From contig NC_008278.1 in NCBI RefSeq assembly GCF_000058485.1, positions 3,218,962 to 3,282,961 of the forward strand: a stretch of 64,000 bases of DNA, written 5' to 3'. The stretch is from Frankia alni ACN14a. Its GTDB lineage: Bacteria; Actinomycetota; Actinomycetes; Frankiales; Frankiaceae. A program made the position numbers and the translations under genes. Under the pieces are notes generated by a model. The model saw only the letters and a list, made by a program, of their open reading frames with translations, did no database searches and was not told the origin of the DNA. Below, in pieces: positions 12,001 to 17,922 of this stretch. Each line of letters begins with the position of its first letter. Positions within the stretch are counted from its first letter, which is position 1.

Positions 12001-12474
12001 TACGGGTTCGAAACGCAGGGCTACCCGCCCGGCGTCTTCGCGCTTGACCTTCCCCTGCAGTCGGACGGTCATCTCGGCGTGGCGTTGGGGGACGGCCGAG
12101 AGCGCTCCGTCGATGAGATCGGGGTGGACGCGCTTGTCGCCGCGGCCCACGCAGCCCAGCACGCGCCGATCGAGACGGTGGTCCTGTGGACGGGGCCGCC
12201 AACGGAGGACGACCAGTACCAGGCTTTCGTCCGTGACGCGGGCCGACTGGCCGCCGCCTTCGGTCGGCGGATCGTCTGGCCCCGTCGGGGCGTTCGTCTC
12301 CGGGCCGCCGATCTGCGCGCCTCGCTCGAGAGGTTGCTGCGCGCGGCCTCCCCCGAGGACCGCCGGGACGTCATCGAGGACCTCGAAGAGGACCTGGAAA
12401 TGGTCTATCCACCCGACTCGCCGAACGGGACCGCGGACGAGCAGCAGGACGCCGTGAACCGTCCGGCCCCCTGA
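1..12474 (+). CDS. Giant multidomain protein with OTU-like protease domain (5' partial)
   Basis: The frame is open from base 1, so the protein starts upstream; the GTG at 169 is only an internal codon. At least 4,157 residues are visible. From the N-terminus: three ~200-residue modules (about 259-870, 970-1620, 1762-2430), each opening with an (S/T)D(I/V)V-type helical segment and ending in a beta-rich part (TVTIPDA, IRIPDA, LSIDFD). The first codons repeat that ending. Then two OmpA-like domains (2521-2990, 3937-4395) separated by Pro-rich linkers, a ~650-residue unit (4837-6880), Rossmann-like modules (6960-8500), a helical region, an OTU-like cysteine protease (9610-10290) and a second copy of the 650-residue unit. 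There is no membrane segment. Size and architecture resemble the giant polymorphic effector-like proteins of actinomycetes. Secretion by a type VII system is inferred from the ESX-like neighbours. The ancestral start and true length cannot be seen. Confidence 0.8.
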   Translation, partial: QSEITIPEGDGFRFPDSTLPAARITANTHPAELNAHQAELDAKSTTGTDGDPKPSPVQPSGYLVGQPSTSSEGVQAPARVTDERRISPSDIVLSMGADDRVVMREVTRDLQPLLGYRWRRNERRLNRRYEGDPLRARLSELSGGEEVTTKVRGFLVWGKVAVRAEIGNLAYHEPVPGIEMESGTETSHTLGGNIDSRNRDVVLFPEKVKLDGPHLNINATAAYNRDKSTSHAGFGGGRTVAKGKTVEEGAHFKGPVRFVVSYDLRRLGFPLRRGPRTVTIPDASVIFPMRDTRTGAAGQPPVDRTPATAFAPPSRIRQTRRLGSSDIVQDLRGLPALPGDRLRGMDDILRHVDGEGRRVFGHRWNAAKKRIEKEVPLVRLQYDLRSMTAGDPIEVAVPGGRVLITASLPESAEDLPHVGNTGQTEFNTGAEQSSATATTDGVTAYGISRSITTTTQIFYTTDPVGVVPFKGRFGGNVIAQGGNDDIMTQSIMSRAAMTTKTKKPGAVFDGQLLLHFRMERNPWYGKPRIRIPDAPARLRVLTDQTEAETLPAQDRPQPATPAAPIPPAATPVPPARIWSDQADRGLRDTDVVRSLPETAGLHQALDLAGRELFGKRTWQKIGPAVRTAFSNPNLTASLAGMTRGEPITVPRLLNNVISRSTSVSATARILHLRHLRTDEAAELNPVNETTTAVSRRGQYWTAGGLQPQIGFVVGAPAADVSVDLIAGPTYRTRNTDVAGSAGRVLGNGKFLSPTANYEGFVEISITLTHGNTTRVVTGAVPVELGFPVEELSIDFDPGTVTTFDLPGDEGASVQWYGPRDMDLPEPRVPATTAPPAAQSGGSWRDVGLELDLPEGLRVFGAADLRTHQRAGLDQLAEQIAAEAARRALAGEPALVVHLEGGGSGRAVVAGRAVRSGGYRALSAWQVLAPVLARRLEAVGLPADAVGHETHTRGAGPTSGSTQAGGSTQAGGAAAPRQTREQRRERRRVSIWLAEDPTVRPPVLRPPATSAPQPAALLPEPAGDRAQAPGRSGSFARGEQPVVPRRTSSLRPPPAVAPAPPPLPRGPESVSPTPPASGTPGSGTPAGDRAQAPGRPGSFARGEQPVVPLRASSSRPQAAVPDVARRTSSSGSAPAVAPAVAQRTPSLSPPPPVGLPSILEVPEEDLAPQEGLPPQDPPPRQPPSSSPRRAADVDAITVAAPVVVTEPAVEPGSGLAAPSTRSVAPSRPVAEERDLLEMVGARWPVGSARREPGEGEILAVYRELRSRLQNERQATSTLADQVIAVLRGEPIGRVLGGADRVDPAEEPEGPGEQGEPWRDIQLELDIPEGVRVFGPADLTTDQRNRIGQLADEIAGEAARRARAGEPALVVHLEGGGSGRAVGLGRAARSGQYRARSAWQVLAPVLAQRLAAVGLPAAAVGHATHTRGTGLTSAPARAGEPDARPGGDDQRGERRRVAIWLAEDPTVRPPAIRPTTLPAPEPARPGAADEITVARPAVSSSGPPQVQPQTVNRSHANADSQGERTEVSDTAPRSAVAPSTPGVDPVAVAPAPNGPLRPAVDSVEDRRTGGAAEPAPELGDAARPGSDSPSLLDEDSEAGTRDPDGAVPIERSEEFDVQFDAGRGLVVAGGMDVLAEGLVGRPDVTTVFLPRRDDGSLGVARREGGHLEPLSSDLLQMMLTAAGWRGGPVQVWAPGTPAARRAAVEGDGSADGAAEVSSVDGAAEVSSEDGSVVDASADDVPEPGRRQLQLQLELFARDLMTEFWVPEESASQHVVDGRLTAQVDGPGSPWHLVGPDESRRGERGVITPPVWLTVASDGSLIPRRRRRTVVFHQGAASLTLSDYLQQLPFLRALGEANSGIFELVYPEEGFGLELDEQFFREDVDEYEDPQHVPSFTNFLQQAGWREHRGDIRLWTAGGPRESAETLHRFSELARAEVLVLDGDSHGVFRDGELRAVDRNGRPSEWRMLGPFADTVLSRWESIDGVARLRPADAVVRTNTGLINTSSAEYWSAVNRANGNAGRDDVFEVRGFEVRRNDSGNAEFVIRHLDGTSHFLSPVQMAAYLVRHGWRRDRQPLVVTESLDHEESEANGAESVELQRRAAWTYVGLAAGAFVFVPGAGSEVVIEAGGHAAVVTRQGRAAGVWEALHTPADQAAPLVTDPLGRLWRPDAPGWRQMAAPGLAAPNVEMVQRNAAQYATRSLGYPPGVFVLDLPTLQDGHLGVTFGDGGVAPLDGILLDELLAAARARRGEPIAIIALWTVPPSTESGYRAFVGDVERLVAAFGRPVAHIIRGMDPYQHRDVPGGPPVRPPSGPTVHRPQGPRQLEMRISAPSELLANAEGSTRPLLPNYLSINGDSRIVEDRGDRGVRSFESDSLLFGQHSDEPESQAEIAEWVQALAALPFSADRPPLVVVHTTASGEVSWRPDRRVPVEAREVRDFLREVGRSGRARRPDSPIRLVSTRMDQNEGPLEALAAEISALIGGLPVYVGHNASYKRDRSDIEAPRWVPVIAPAGSAPDVERDTAPLSHVQDSLTGSLVPLQRSFQPPESDTSEWYLAGASIADLQVAPLIDEQGIFGVDLSGRWSDAPSPGLLPEELGAPPAPAPTRPTRRPGGFLVVAEGQLDIVQGQHSTVGKVRIPPEQLAAIVLAHAPRDFTGAVYLGVGGLEEPPGALSPRPRSTSFSALVRGELGMPVYSTHRREPDLNGGGDWHEAPPLIWAPLIGSFGAEGMNLWSTDFGTSTSDLVSELRRQVDEARAHGAFPVVVASMADGRLALRGPRGLEPVAPRPLARLLRAEMERIGVGLDAPISFIPVAPGESRSATYEARVKRFIDEVTEHLLDMPADRPVQSAVEVPPYQGPGNILRLGSAGHGRVMPVPWGIPNDEEGLVAAVLQSAAAQYPQSELAELHRLLVAAPGPVAGAIRAELAAFSSSLLVADSDWPHGRTGVDVVVDLLSDGEVDQLVAGQDRDGRPLRDVVRETLSNAPDDPMWDQVEGLAEGSPREQRRVQATAAVRNLARSLGRLPSAAEMLAMVVRRDRRYDGGLAAMFGPQLLAAMLGVRVGWVSGAGTVADGSAGTVWVYQHPDLDTPLSLYHAVQPLGQTSTGAPVQYPAPGAPKEEDVLRSVDRARQILRDRLTRLSAPPPYTPSAESTGPVPLSESVQSVQPVQPVQPARSVQPTQPPPGGVSGAGGRPEPVAGPVVAGPVVADVRRDGRDFQVLQVPGNGLCYFTSLIVGARDQAPDSPVGAMDVAELRDHVLAWLAGPAGEGTRNGLDQPDQGGGPGSVARHLARGLGLTGLRSVLGWAAPERGRSEPVYLLDELVATVTQSPTGAEWNRLLRMSPLLAGLGRPGEFVGMRVSDLVARAIRDPAWWHTPFFDLVPQIVARATDLDVVVLTTRTGHLPRTDHLHQSADASRASVYVQYNGVDHYQAMVNGPAVGTGTQAARGGDLSGPGTAVAIAGLAVRADPERGVVVAEGMEELAAGLVRQPHVTSIFLPRDEFGWLTVLPRAEGRPKMVTPDVLREMLTAAGWRGGPVQVWASEESPRGSARWWADLADAKSRAETLRKHAQLLASELRTEFWLPEEGVEQRVVDGRLSVQYSLGTGWHPVQPETAKRRSVITPPLWLSPAADGSLELGAVSSPVVWGSGLASVTLAEYLHDLPTLQAMAQVHDGPFELVLPAHEGGLGVVTGGRRMPFRDDDARRWYPTPTLAQYLTTAGWTKDLRNYVDLRVWTGGGPGRSEQALEQFAAAEGVEVLVVNRGSRAQYDRAAGRMLVVNDRGQPTQWRALGPLAQRGLSKWVTHDGRVRLRPDDAVVRTSTGLTGTKFGNYLSTVSHSGELAVRDDVYELRGIEVQFDQAGAPWFVIRRLDAKLRALSPEQLPAYLEGHGWRPGQPLVIIPPGIVDDRQADVERQMWQRVGAAADVFVFAPPRGVDVEWAGDHRALESGDEQWEVLHAPADRPVPLVTDPARRLWAPDAPAWLQMTGNGLAAPTAELAKRNRDRYGFETQGYPPGVFALDLPLQSDGHLGVALGDGRERSVDEIGVDALVAAAHAAQHAPIETVVLWTGPPTEDDQYQAFVRDAGRLAAAFGRRIVWPRRGVRLRAADLRASLERLLRAASPEDRRDVIEDLEEDLEMVYPPDSPNGTADEQQDAVNRPAP
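4837..6880 (+). repeat. Long intragenic protein repeat, copy A
   Basis: This is a protein-level duplication inside the giant gene; its partner is 10366-12290. Shared landmarks in the same order are LTAAGWRGGPVQVW, ITPP(V/L)WL, DAVVRT(N/S)TGL, LVTDP, GYPPGVF and DGHLGV. The copies have diverged at the nucleotide level, so this is an old duplication. The function of the unit is unknown. Confidence 0.85.
9610..10290 (+). other. OTU-like cysteine protease domain inside the giant protein
   Basis: The domain opens with a strand followed by PGNGLCYFTS, matching the OTU Cys box (normally DG-x-C-x-F/Y), with Asn in place of the usual Asp. About 200 residues later, after an alpha/beta stretch, lies YNGVDHYQAM, matching the OTU His box (usually an aromatic residue next to His-Tyr). 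OTU proteases cleave ubiquitin or act as autoprocessing or effector proteases. In bacteria such domains are common in secreted effectors. Activity is not proven, and other papain-like folds are possible. Confidence 0.6.
10366..12290 (+). repeat. Long intragenic protein repeat, copy B
   Basis: This is the second copy of the ~650-residue unit of 4837-6880. It follows the OTU-like domain directly and runs to near the C-terminus, leaving a charged tail of about 60 residues. The OTU-like domain and the Rossmann-like modules therefore lie between two homologous units. Confidence 0.85.
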
Positions 12475-12557
12475 CGGCGTGTCGTCGGCAGAGGGTCCGC
12501 CGCCACCGCGGTCACGGGAGCGAGGTGGCCCGGCGGGCACGGTTCACGGAGGCGGAG

Positions 12558-13952
12558 ATGACCGAGACCCCGGCAGTCCCACTCCCGCCTCCTCCACCAG
12601 CGACGGCGCCGGCGGCGTTGGCCGGAGGCGAGCTGGGAGGCGAGGACGTCCCCGAGGTCGGTGAGGCGACGGTGACGCTCGGGGCGACCGTGATCAGTGT
12701 CGGGGATGACGCCGCCATGATCGACGCCTGGCACCGGGCGCTGCTCGGCCTCGCCGGCTACCTGCCGGACGAGCTGGTCACCGAGGCACGCACCTGGCTC
12801 GCCGCGGGCCGGCGGCTCGACCTCGCGCGGGCGGTCGCGTTCGCGGTGGCCGCCGGCCAGCTCAGCCTCGGGGGCGAGGAGATCCGGCTGGCCCGGGAGG
12901 AGCTGACCGCCGCCGGACAGGACGGCGCGGGCAACGGCGCGGGCAACGGCGCGGGCGACGGCGACGGCGACGGCGACGTGGTGGGAGTGCTCGACGCGCT
13001 ACCGCTCGGCGAGCGGGTGCCGAGCGCCTGGCAGTTCCGCTCCGTCGGCGCGGACGAGCGGGGGCCGGCGGCGGTGCTGCCGCTCGACCTGACCGCCCCG
13101 GACGCGGCGGTCGTGCTGGACGCCGTCGAGGCGGCCGTCGTCGAGGCGGCCGGGGCGGAGCCGGGCGCCGTCGGCCTGTGGCGTTCCTGGCGGACTCCGG
13201 CCGCGGGGTCGTCGTGGCCGCCGCCGAAGCGGGTGTTCGTCGTCACGGCCGAGCCGCGGTCGGAGCCGGCGGCCGCCATGGCGGCGCGGCTACAGGCCGC
13301 GCTGCTGGCCGCCGGGGAACCGGCACCGCAGGTGGAGGTGTGCACGGCGGGCGAGGAACCGCCCCCTTACCAGCGTCTCGCGCAGATGTCGGGCGCCCTG
13401 CTGTGGGCGCGTGAACCGGCCGTCGAGGTGTCGGTGGCCCGGACGTTCGACGAGGTCGACCCGGTTGACGGCCCCAGCTTCGACCCGGACCGGCCGCGCA
13501 TCGACGACCTGGGGCTTCGTGATGCCCTGCTCGGCTACCTGGATGCCGGCGTGCCGATCCTCGACACCTCCTCGTTGATGTCCGACGTCGTCGACCCGGC
13601 CCGCGGCGAGGTGGTGCCCATGACGTTTCGCACGGACGGCCGCTGGGTGTGGACCGACGCGACCAGCTACTACCTGGACGAGCACGGCCTCGCCCCGGAC
13701 CCGGACCTGATGCGGCACGTGGCCGAGGCGCGAGGCCCGGCGCTTGACCCGTCGCTGCCGCTCGACGAGTCGCTGCCGCTCGACGAGTCGCTGCCGCTCG
13801 ACGGTTCGCTGGAGGTCGGCGAGGTGGCTCTGCACCGGGTGCTCGCGCACCTGTTGAGCCCACGGCAGGAGGAGGACGCCGTGTGGGTCGTGCCGCAGAT
13901 GGGGGTGGCGCTGCTGGACGAGGAGCCCCTCGCCGCCGTCGACGCGTCGTGA
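12558..13952 (+). CDS. Conserved protein of unknown family (P1)
   Basis: 464 residues. I chose ATG 12558 over GTG 12525 because GGAGG lies just upstream and the resulting N-terminus (MTETP) matches that of the paralogue at 22806 (MTEAP). After a Pro/Ala-rich start comes a helical region (AWHRALLGLAG, LPDEL), then an alpha/beta central part with a PPKRVF motif, then a C-terminal block with the pattern FRTDGRWVWTDA..YYL. In-frame repeats of N-G-A-G/D-G-D (around 12930-12975) and SLPLDE (around 13755-13800) sit in linkers. There is no signal peptide or membrane segment, so it is probably cytoplasmic. It sits 83 bp after the giant gene and 25 bp before the beta-helix ATPase, which suggests one operon. 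I do not recognise the family. The conserved pairing with a beta-helix protein suggests a role in handling or regulating the giant substrate. Confidence 0.8.
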   Translation: MTETPAVPLPPPPPATAPAALAGGELGGEDVPEVGEATVTLGATVISVGDDAAMIDAWHRALLGLAGYLPDELVTEARTWLAAGRRLDLARAVAFAVAAGQLSLGGEEIRLAREELTAAGQDGAGNGAGNGAGDGDGDGDVVGVLDALPLGERVPSAWQFRSVGADERGPAAVLPLDLTAPDAAVVLDAVEAAVVEAAGAEPGAVGLWRSWRTPAAGSSWPPPKRVFVVTAEPRSEPAAAMAARLQAALLAAGEPAPQVEVCTAGEEPPPYQRLAQMSGALLWAREPAVEVSVARTFDEVDPVDGPSFDPDRPRIDDLGLRDALLGYLDAGVPILDTSSLMSDVVDPARGEVVPMTFRTDGRWVWTDATSYYLDEHGLAPDPDLMRHVAEARGPALDPSLPLDESLPLDESLPLDGSLEVGEVALHRVLAHLLSPRQEEDAVWVVPQMGVALLDEEPLAAVDAS

Positions 13953-13977
13953 CCTGCCCGAGCCCAAGGAGCCAGCG

Positions 13978-16900
13978 ATGACCGCAGCCGTCCTGTCCGT
14001 CTCCGCCACGGACGCCGAGTGTGTGACAGCGATCGGGCGCGCGCTCGTCGCGGCCGGGCCCGGGGACACCGTGGCCGTCCGGCCGGGGGTGTACCGGGAG
14101 TCGCTCGTCTTCACCCGCGACGTGGTCCTGGTCGCGGAGGAGGGGCCGGGCAGCGTCGTGATCGAGGTGCCCACCGGATCGGCCCTGCTGTGTGCGGGCG
14201 GCGACATCCGGCTGCGGGACCTGACCGTGCGCGGGGGCGACGAGGAGCTGCCGCTGGTACAGGCGGCGGGCGGGCGGCTGGGGCTGGACAACTGCCAGCT
14301 CGAGGCCACCGCGTCCGCGGCCCTCCATGTGCGCGGGGGACGGGTCGGGGTGCGCGCCGGCCGGATCGAGAACGCGCACGGTTCCGGGGTGGTGGTCGAC
14401 GCCGGCGTCGCCGAGTTCACCGAGGTCGCCGTGGAGGCGACCGGCGGACCCGCCCTCGTGGTGGCGGGCGGCGCGGCGCCGACGTTCCGGCACTGCACCT
14501 TCGCGGGCCTGGACGGGTTCGGGGTCGTGGCGACCGGCACCGGGGCACCGCGGATCGAAGGCTCCCGGATCAGCTCGGCGAGCAGTGTCGCCGTCCTCGT
14601 GCAGCAGGAGAGCCGGGCACGGCTGGTCGACACCCAGATCGACGGCAGTCAGGTCGGCCTCTACGTCTCCGGCCGGGCCCAGCCCGTTCTGGAACGGTGC
14701 CGGCTGGGGAAGGTGACCGCACACGGCGTGATCACCGTGGAGCAGGCCGCGCCGTCCCTCGTCGAGTGCCTGATCGAGAACTCGGCCGGCCACGGGCTGC
14801 ACGCCACCGGCCGGTCGGCCGCCGAGCTGCGGCACTGCGTCGTGCGGGCCAGCGGCGCGGCCGGGGTGGTCGCCGACGAGACGGCCCGGCCGGTCCTCGT
14901 CGGCGGGGAGCTCGCCGACTGCGGTGACGTGGGCGTCCTGCTGCTCGGTGAGTCGGCTGCCCGGCTGCGCGGCGTCCGCATCCACGGCAGCCCGATCGGG
15001 GTGTCGATCGAGGGCTCGGCGGCGCCGCTGCTCGGCGGGCTCGACCTCCGCGACGTCGCCTACGGGCTGCACGCCGCCGGTGGTGCCGGCCGGTTCGAGG
15101 ACGGCCGCGTGCGTGGTGCCAGCCGGGCCGGGGTGCGGCTGGCGGGGGCGGCCACGACCGAGCTGCACAACTCCACGCTGACGCAGTGCCGGATCGGCAT
15201 CGAGATCACCGCGGCGGCGCGGCCCTCGGTCACCGGCGTCGAGGTCGACGGCGCGCGCGACGCCGGCATCCTGGTCCGCGACGCCGCCCACCCGAACCTG
15301 TCCCGGATCCGCGTGCACGGCACGACCGGCCCGGGGCTCGTGCTCGAACCCGGCACGCAGGCGACGGTCTCCGACGCCGAACTCGTCGGCAACGCCGGGC
15401 CCGGCGTACTGGTGGAGACCAACCGGCCGGTCGTCATCCAGGGCGGCGTGATGCGCGGCAACGGCGGGGAAGCGGTGCGGACCGCGACGCCGACCACCGA
15501 GCTGCGCATCAGCGGCGTCGAGACCGGCCACAACAACATCGAGCTTCCCGCGCCGCCCCCGGCCCGCGTGGCCGACCCCGCGCCCCAGTCGCCGCATGAC
15601 GCCTCGGATCGGGCCGCCGCCGACTGGTCGCCCGCGGACCCCGGCGCCGTCGATCGGGATGCCGACGCCGCCTCGCGCTGGGCACCGCAGCCGGCGGACC
15701 GGCCGCATTCCCCCGCGGGGGGTGACCCGACCCGGATGCCGGACCCCTCCCCGCCGTCCCGGACGGGAAACCCCGCGGGCTCACCGCCTCCCGCCGCACC
15801 GCCATCCGCCGCACCGCCATCCGCCGCACCGGAGAAGGATCCGGGCGATCCGATCGCCGTCCAGCGGGAGCATTCCCGCCCCGACCCGGGTTCCGTCGGC
15901 GGCGGACCGTCCGCCGACCCGCCGGACGGGTCGAATCCGGTGACCGCGCTGCTGGCGGAGCTCGACGCGCTGGTCGGGCTGGAGGGGGTCAAACGGGAGG
16001 TGGCCACGCTCGTCGGGCTGCACCAGGTGGCCAAGCGGCGCCAGGAGGCCCGGCTGCACGCGCCGCCGATGTCACGGCACCTCGTCTTCGCCGGACCGCC
16101 GGGAACCGGCAAGACGACCATCGCCCGGCTGTTCGGCAAGATCCTGGCCGCCCTCGGGGTGTTGCCCGGCGGGCAGATGGTGGAGGTCGCCCGCGCGGAC
16201 CTCGTCGCGGAGCATGTCGGCGGGACGGCGGTGAAGACCACCGCCAAGTTCGAGGCGGCGCTCGGCGGCGTGCTGTTCATCGACGAGGCCTACACCCTGT
16301 CGCCGGCGGACGGCGGCGGGCACGACTTCGGCCGGGAGTCCATCGACACGCTGGTGAAGCTGATGGAGGACCGGCGTGACGAACTCGTCGTGGTGGTCGC
16401 CGGGTACTCGCCGCAGATGCGCACCTTCCTCGCTGCCAACCCGGGCCTGGCCTCCCGGTTCTCCAAGACCATCGAGTTCGAGAGCTACTCCAGCACCGAG
16501 CTGGTCACCATCGTCGAGCGGCTGTGCCGCAAGCACCACTACGCCCTGGAGTACGAGACGCAGGAGGCCCTGCGCCGGCACTTCGACACCCTGCCGCGCA
16601 CGGAGACCTTCGGCAACGCCCGGGCCGCCCGCCAGGTGTTCGAGGAGATGCTGGGCCGCCAGGCGTACCGGCTGGCCACCACCCCGGACGCCCCCGAGCT
16701 GGAGCTGGCCCGGCTGCTGCCGGAGGACCTGGCAGAGACCGCCGCTCGCGGCCGGGACGCGGCGGCGGGCCAGCGTCAGGTGGTCGACGCCCTGATGCAG
16801 CGGCTCGACGCGATGATCGGCCTGGACGAGGTCAAACGCGAGGTCGCCGACCTGGTCGACCTCATCGCCTCGGCCAAGGCCCGCGCGGAGGCCGGGCTGC

Positions 16901-17595
16901 CGGCGCCGTCGATGTCCCGCCACCTGGTCTTCGCCGGGCCACCCGGGACCGGCAAGACCACGGTGGCCCGGCTCTACGGCGAGCTGCTCGCCGCGATGGG
17001 CGTCCTGCGCACCGGGCAGATGGTGGAGGTGTCGCGCGCCGACCTGGTCGGGCAGTACGTCGGCCACACCGCGGTGAAGACGACGGAGGTCTTCAACAAG
17101 GCCCGTGGCGGCGTCCTGTTCATCGACGAGGCGTACGCCCTGTCGTCCTCGCGCGGCCAGGGCAACGACTTCGGCCGGGAGGCGATCGACACGTTGGTGA
17201 AGCTGATGGAGGATCACCGCGACGAGATCGTCGTCATCGCCGCCGGCTACACCGGCGACATGAAGCAGTTCCTGGCGAGCAACGCGGGGCTGGCGTCCCG
17301 GTTCAGCCATCAGATCCGGTTCGCCTCCTACTCGGCGGACGAGCTTGTGGCGATCTTCGAGAATCTCGCCCGCGCCGGCGGCTACGAGCCGCACGGCGGC
17401 ACCCTGCAGGTCCTCCGGAAGCATTTCGACACGCTGCGCCGGGATGAGACGTTCGGCAACGGCCGTTACGCCCGCCAGCTTCTGGACAAGGCCATCACCC
17501 GGCAGGCGAGCCGGTTGCGCAAGATGCCCGATCCGACCGTGGACGACCTGCAGAACCTTCTCCCGGGCGACGTGACGGCGGCTCTCGCCCGCTGA
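13978..17595 (+). CDS. Right-handed beta-helix protein fused to two CbxX/CfxQ AAA+ ATPase domains
   Basis: 1,205 residues; ATG preceded by AAGGAG at 13966. Residues ~1-530 are repeated short beta-strand turns (alternating G/V/R with G-x-G-V motifs) typical of pectate-lyase-like right-handed parallel beta-helices. A Pro-rich linker (~530-655) follows. Two AAA+ domains come next: Walker A GPPGTGKTT at ~704 and ~986, Walker B LFIDEAY at ~764 and ~1045, each with a KTT-containing pore-side segment and a downstream ASRFS arginine-finger region. These domains belong to the CbxX/CfxQ family, which includes EccA of mycobacterial ESX systems. The beta-helix could act as a recognition scaffold and the AAA pair as an unfoldase for a partner such as the giant protein; that is inference. 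The paralogue at 26550 has only the beta-helix. Confidence 0.9.
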   Translation: MTAAVLSVSATDAECVTAIGRALVAAGPGDTVAVRPGVYRESLVFTRDVVLVAEEGPGSVVIEVPTGSALLCAGGDIRLRDLTVRGGDEELPLVQAAGGRLGLDNCQLEATASAALHVRGGRVGVRAGRIENAHGSGVVVDAGVAEFTEVAVEATGGPALVVAGGAAPTFRHCTFAGLDGFGVVATGTGAPRIEGSRISSASSVAVLVQQESRARLVDTQIDGSQVGLYVSGRAQPVLERCRLGKVTAHGVITVEQAAPSLVECLIENSAGHGLHATGRSAAELRHCVVRASGAAGVVADETARPVLVGGELADCGDVGVLLLGESAARLRGVRIHGSPIGVSIEGSAAPLLGGLDLRDVAYGLHAAGGAGRFEDGRVRGASRAGVRLAGAATTELHNSTLTQCRIGIEITAAARPSVTGVEVDGARDAGILVRDAAHPNLSRIRVHGTTGPGLVLEPGTQATVSDAELVGNAGPGVLVETNRPVVIQGGVMRGNGGEAVRTATPTTELRISGVETGHNNIELPAPPPARVADPAPQSPHDASDRAAADWSPADPGAVDRDADAASRWAPQPADRPHSPAGGDPTRMPDPSPPSRTGNPAGSPPPAAPPSAAPPSAAPEKDPGDPIAVQREHSRPDPGSVGGGPSADPPDGSNPVTALLAELDALVGLEGVKREVATLVGLHQVAKRRQEARLHAPPMSRHLVFAGPPGTGKTTIARLFGKILAALGVLPGGQMVEVARADLVAEHVGGTAVKTTAKFEAALGGVLFIDEAYTLSPADGGGHDFGRESIDTLVKLMEDRRDELVVVVAGYSPQMRTFLAANPGLASRFSKTIEFESYSSTELVTIVERLCRKHHYALEYETQEALRRHFDTLPRTETFGNARAARQVFEEMLGRQAYRLATTPDAPELELARLLPEDLAETAARGRDAAAGQRQVVDALMQRLDAMIGLDEVKREVADLVDLIASAKARAEAGLPAPSMSRHLVFAGPPGTGKTTVARLYGELLAAMGVLRTGQMVEVSRADLVGQYVGHTAVKTTEVFNKARGGVLFIDEAYALSSSRGQGNDFGREAIDTLVKLMEDHRDEIVVIAAGYTGDMKQFLASNAGLASRFSHQIRFASYSADELVAIFENLARAGGYEPHGGTLQVLRKHFDTLRRDETFGNGRYARQLLDKAITRQASRLRKMPDPTVDDLQNLLPGDVTAALAR

Positions 17596-17653
17596 GGAGT
17601 CCCGGGGACGTCGCCTGGATGTTTACCGGCCACGGTCAGATCCGGAGCGTGAA

Positions 17654-17922
17654 ATGACCCAGTCGCCCCTGGAACACGGGTGGGAGGCCGTCGTCCGCTA
17701 CCGGCCGTTCTGCCTCACCGTCACCCTCGGCGTGACCCCCTGGACCTGGTGGAGCGGTACGGGGCCGATCCGACGACGGCCCGCCTCCTTGCCGTCGGCG
17801 AGACCTATGCCGTCATCCCGCCCGCCGACCGCTCCCTGCTCGCCAGTGGATCCCTCGGGGACTGGGCGTTCGGCCTCGAGACCATGGGGGTCGAAGGGCT
17901 GGATCAGGTCACCGGCCTCTAG
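17654..17922 (+). pseudogene. DUF6461-like protein remnant, frameshifted and truncated
   Basis: ATG 17654 (GGAG upstream) reads MTQSPLEHGW... to FCLTVTLGVTP, then leaves the coding frame. The +1 neighbouring frame continues with LDLVERYGADP and WAFGLETMG, typical of the DUF6461 family. One extra C in the C5 run at 17736-17740 would join the two halves. The restored protein would be only ~89 residues, ending at the TAG at 17920, shorter than family members usually are. It abuts the convergent Hsp70-like gene with a 4-bp overlap. It is either a decayed gene or a homopolymer sequencing error in a gene truncated at its 3' end. Confidence 0.6.

Noticed and set aside
12525..12557. GTG 12525 as the start of P1
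   Set aside because: The ATG at 12558 has a GGAGG at the right distance and matches the paralogue's N-terminus.
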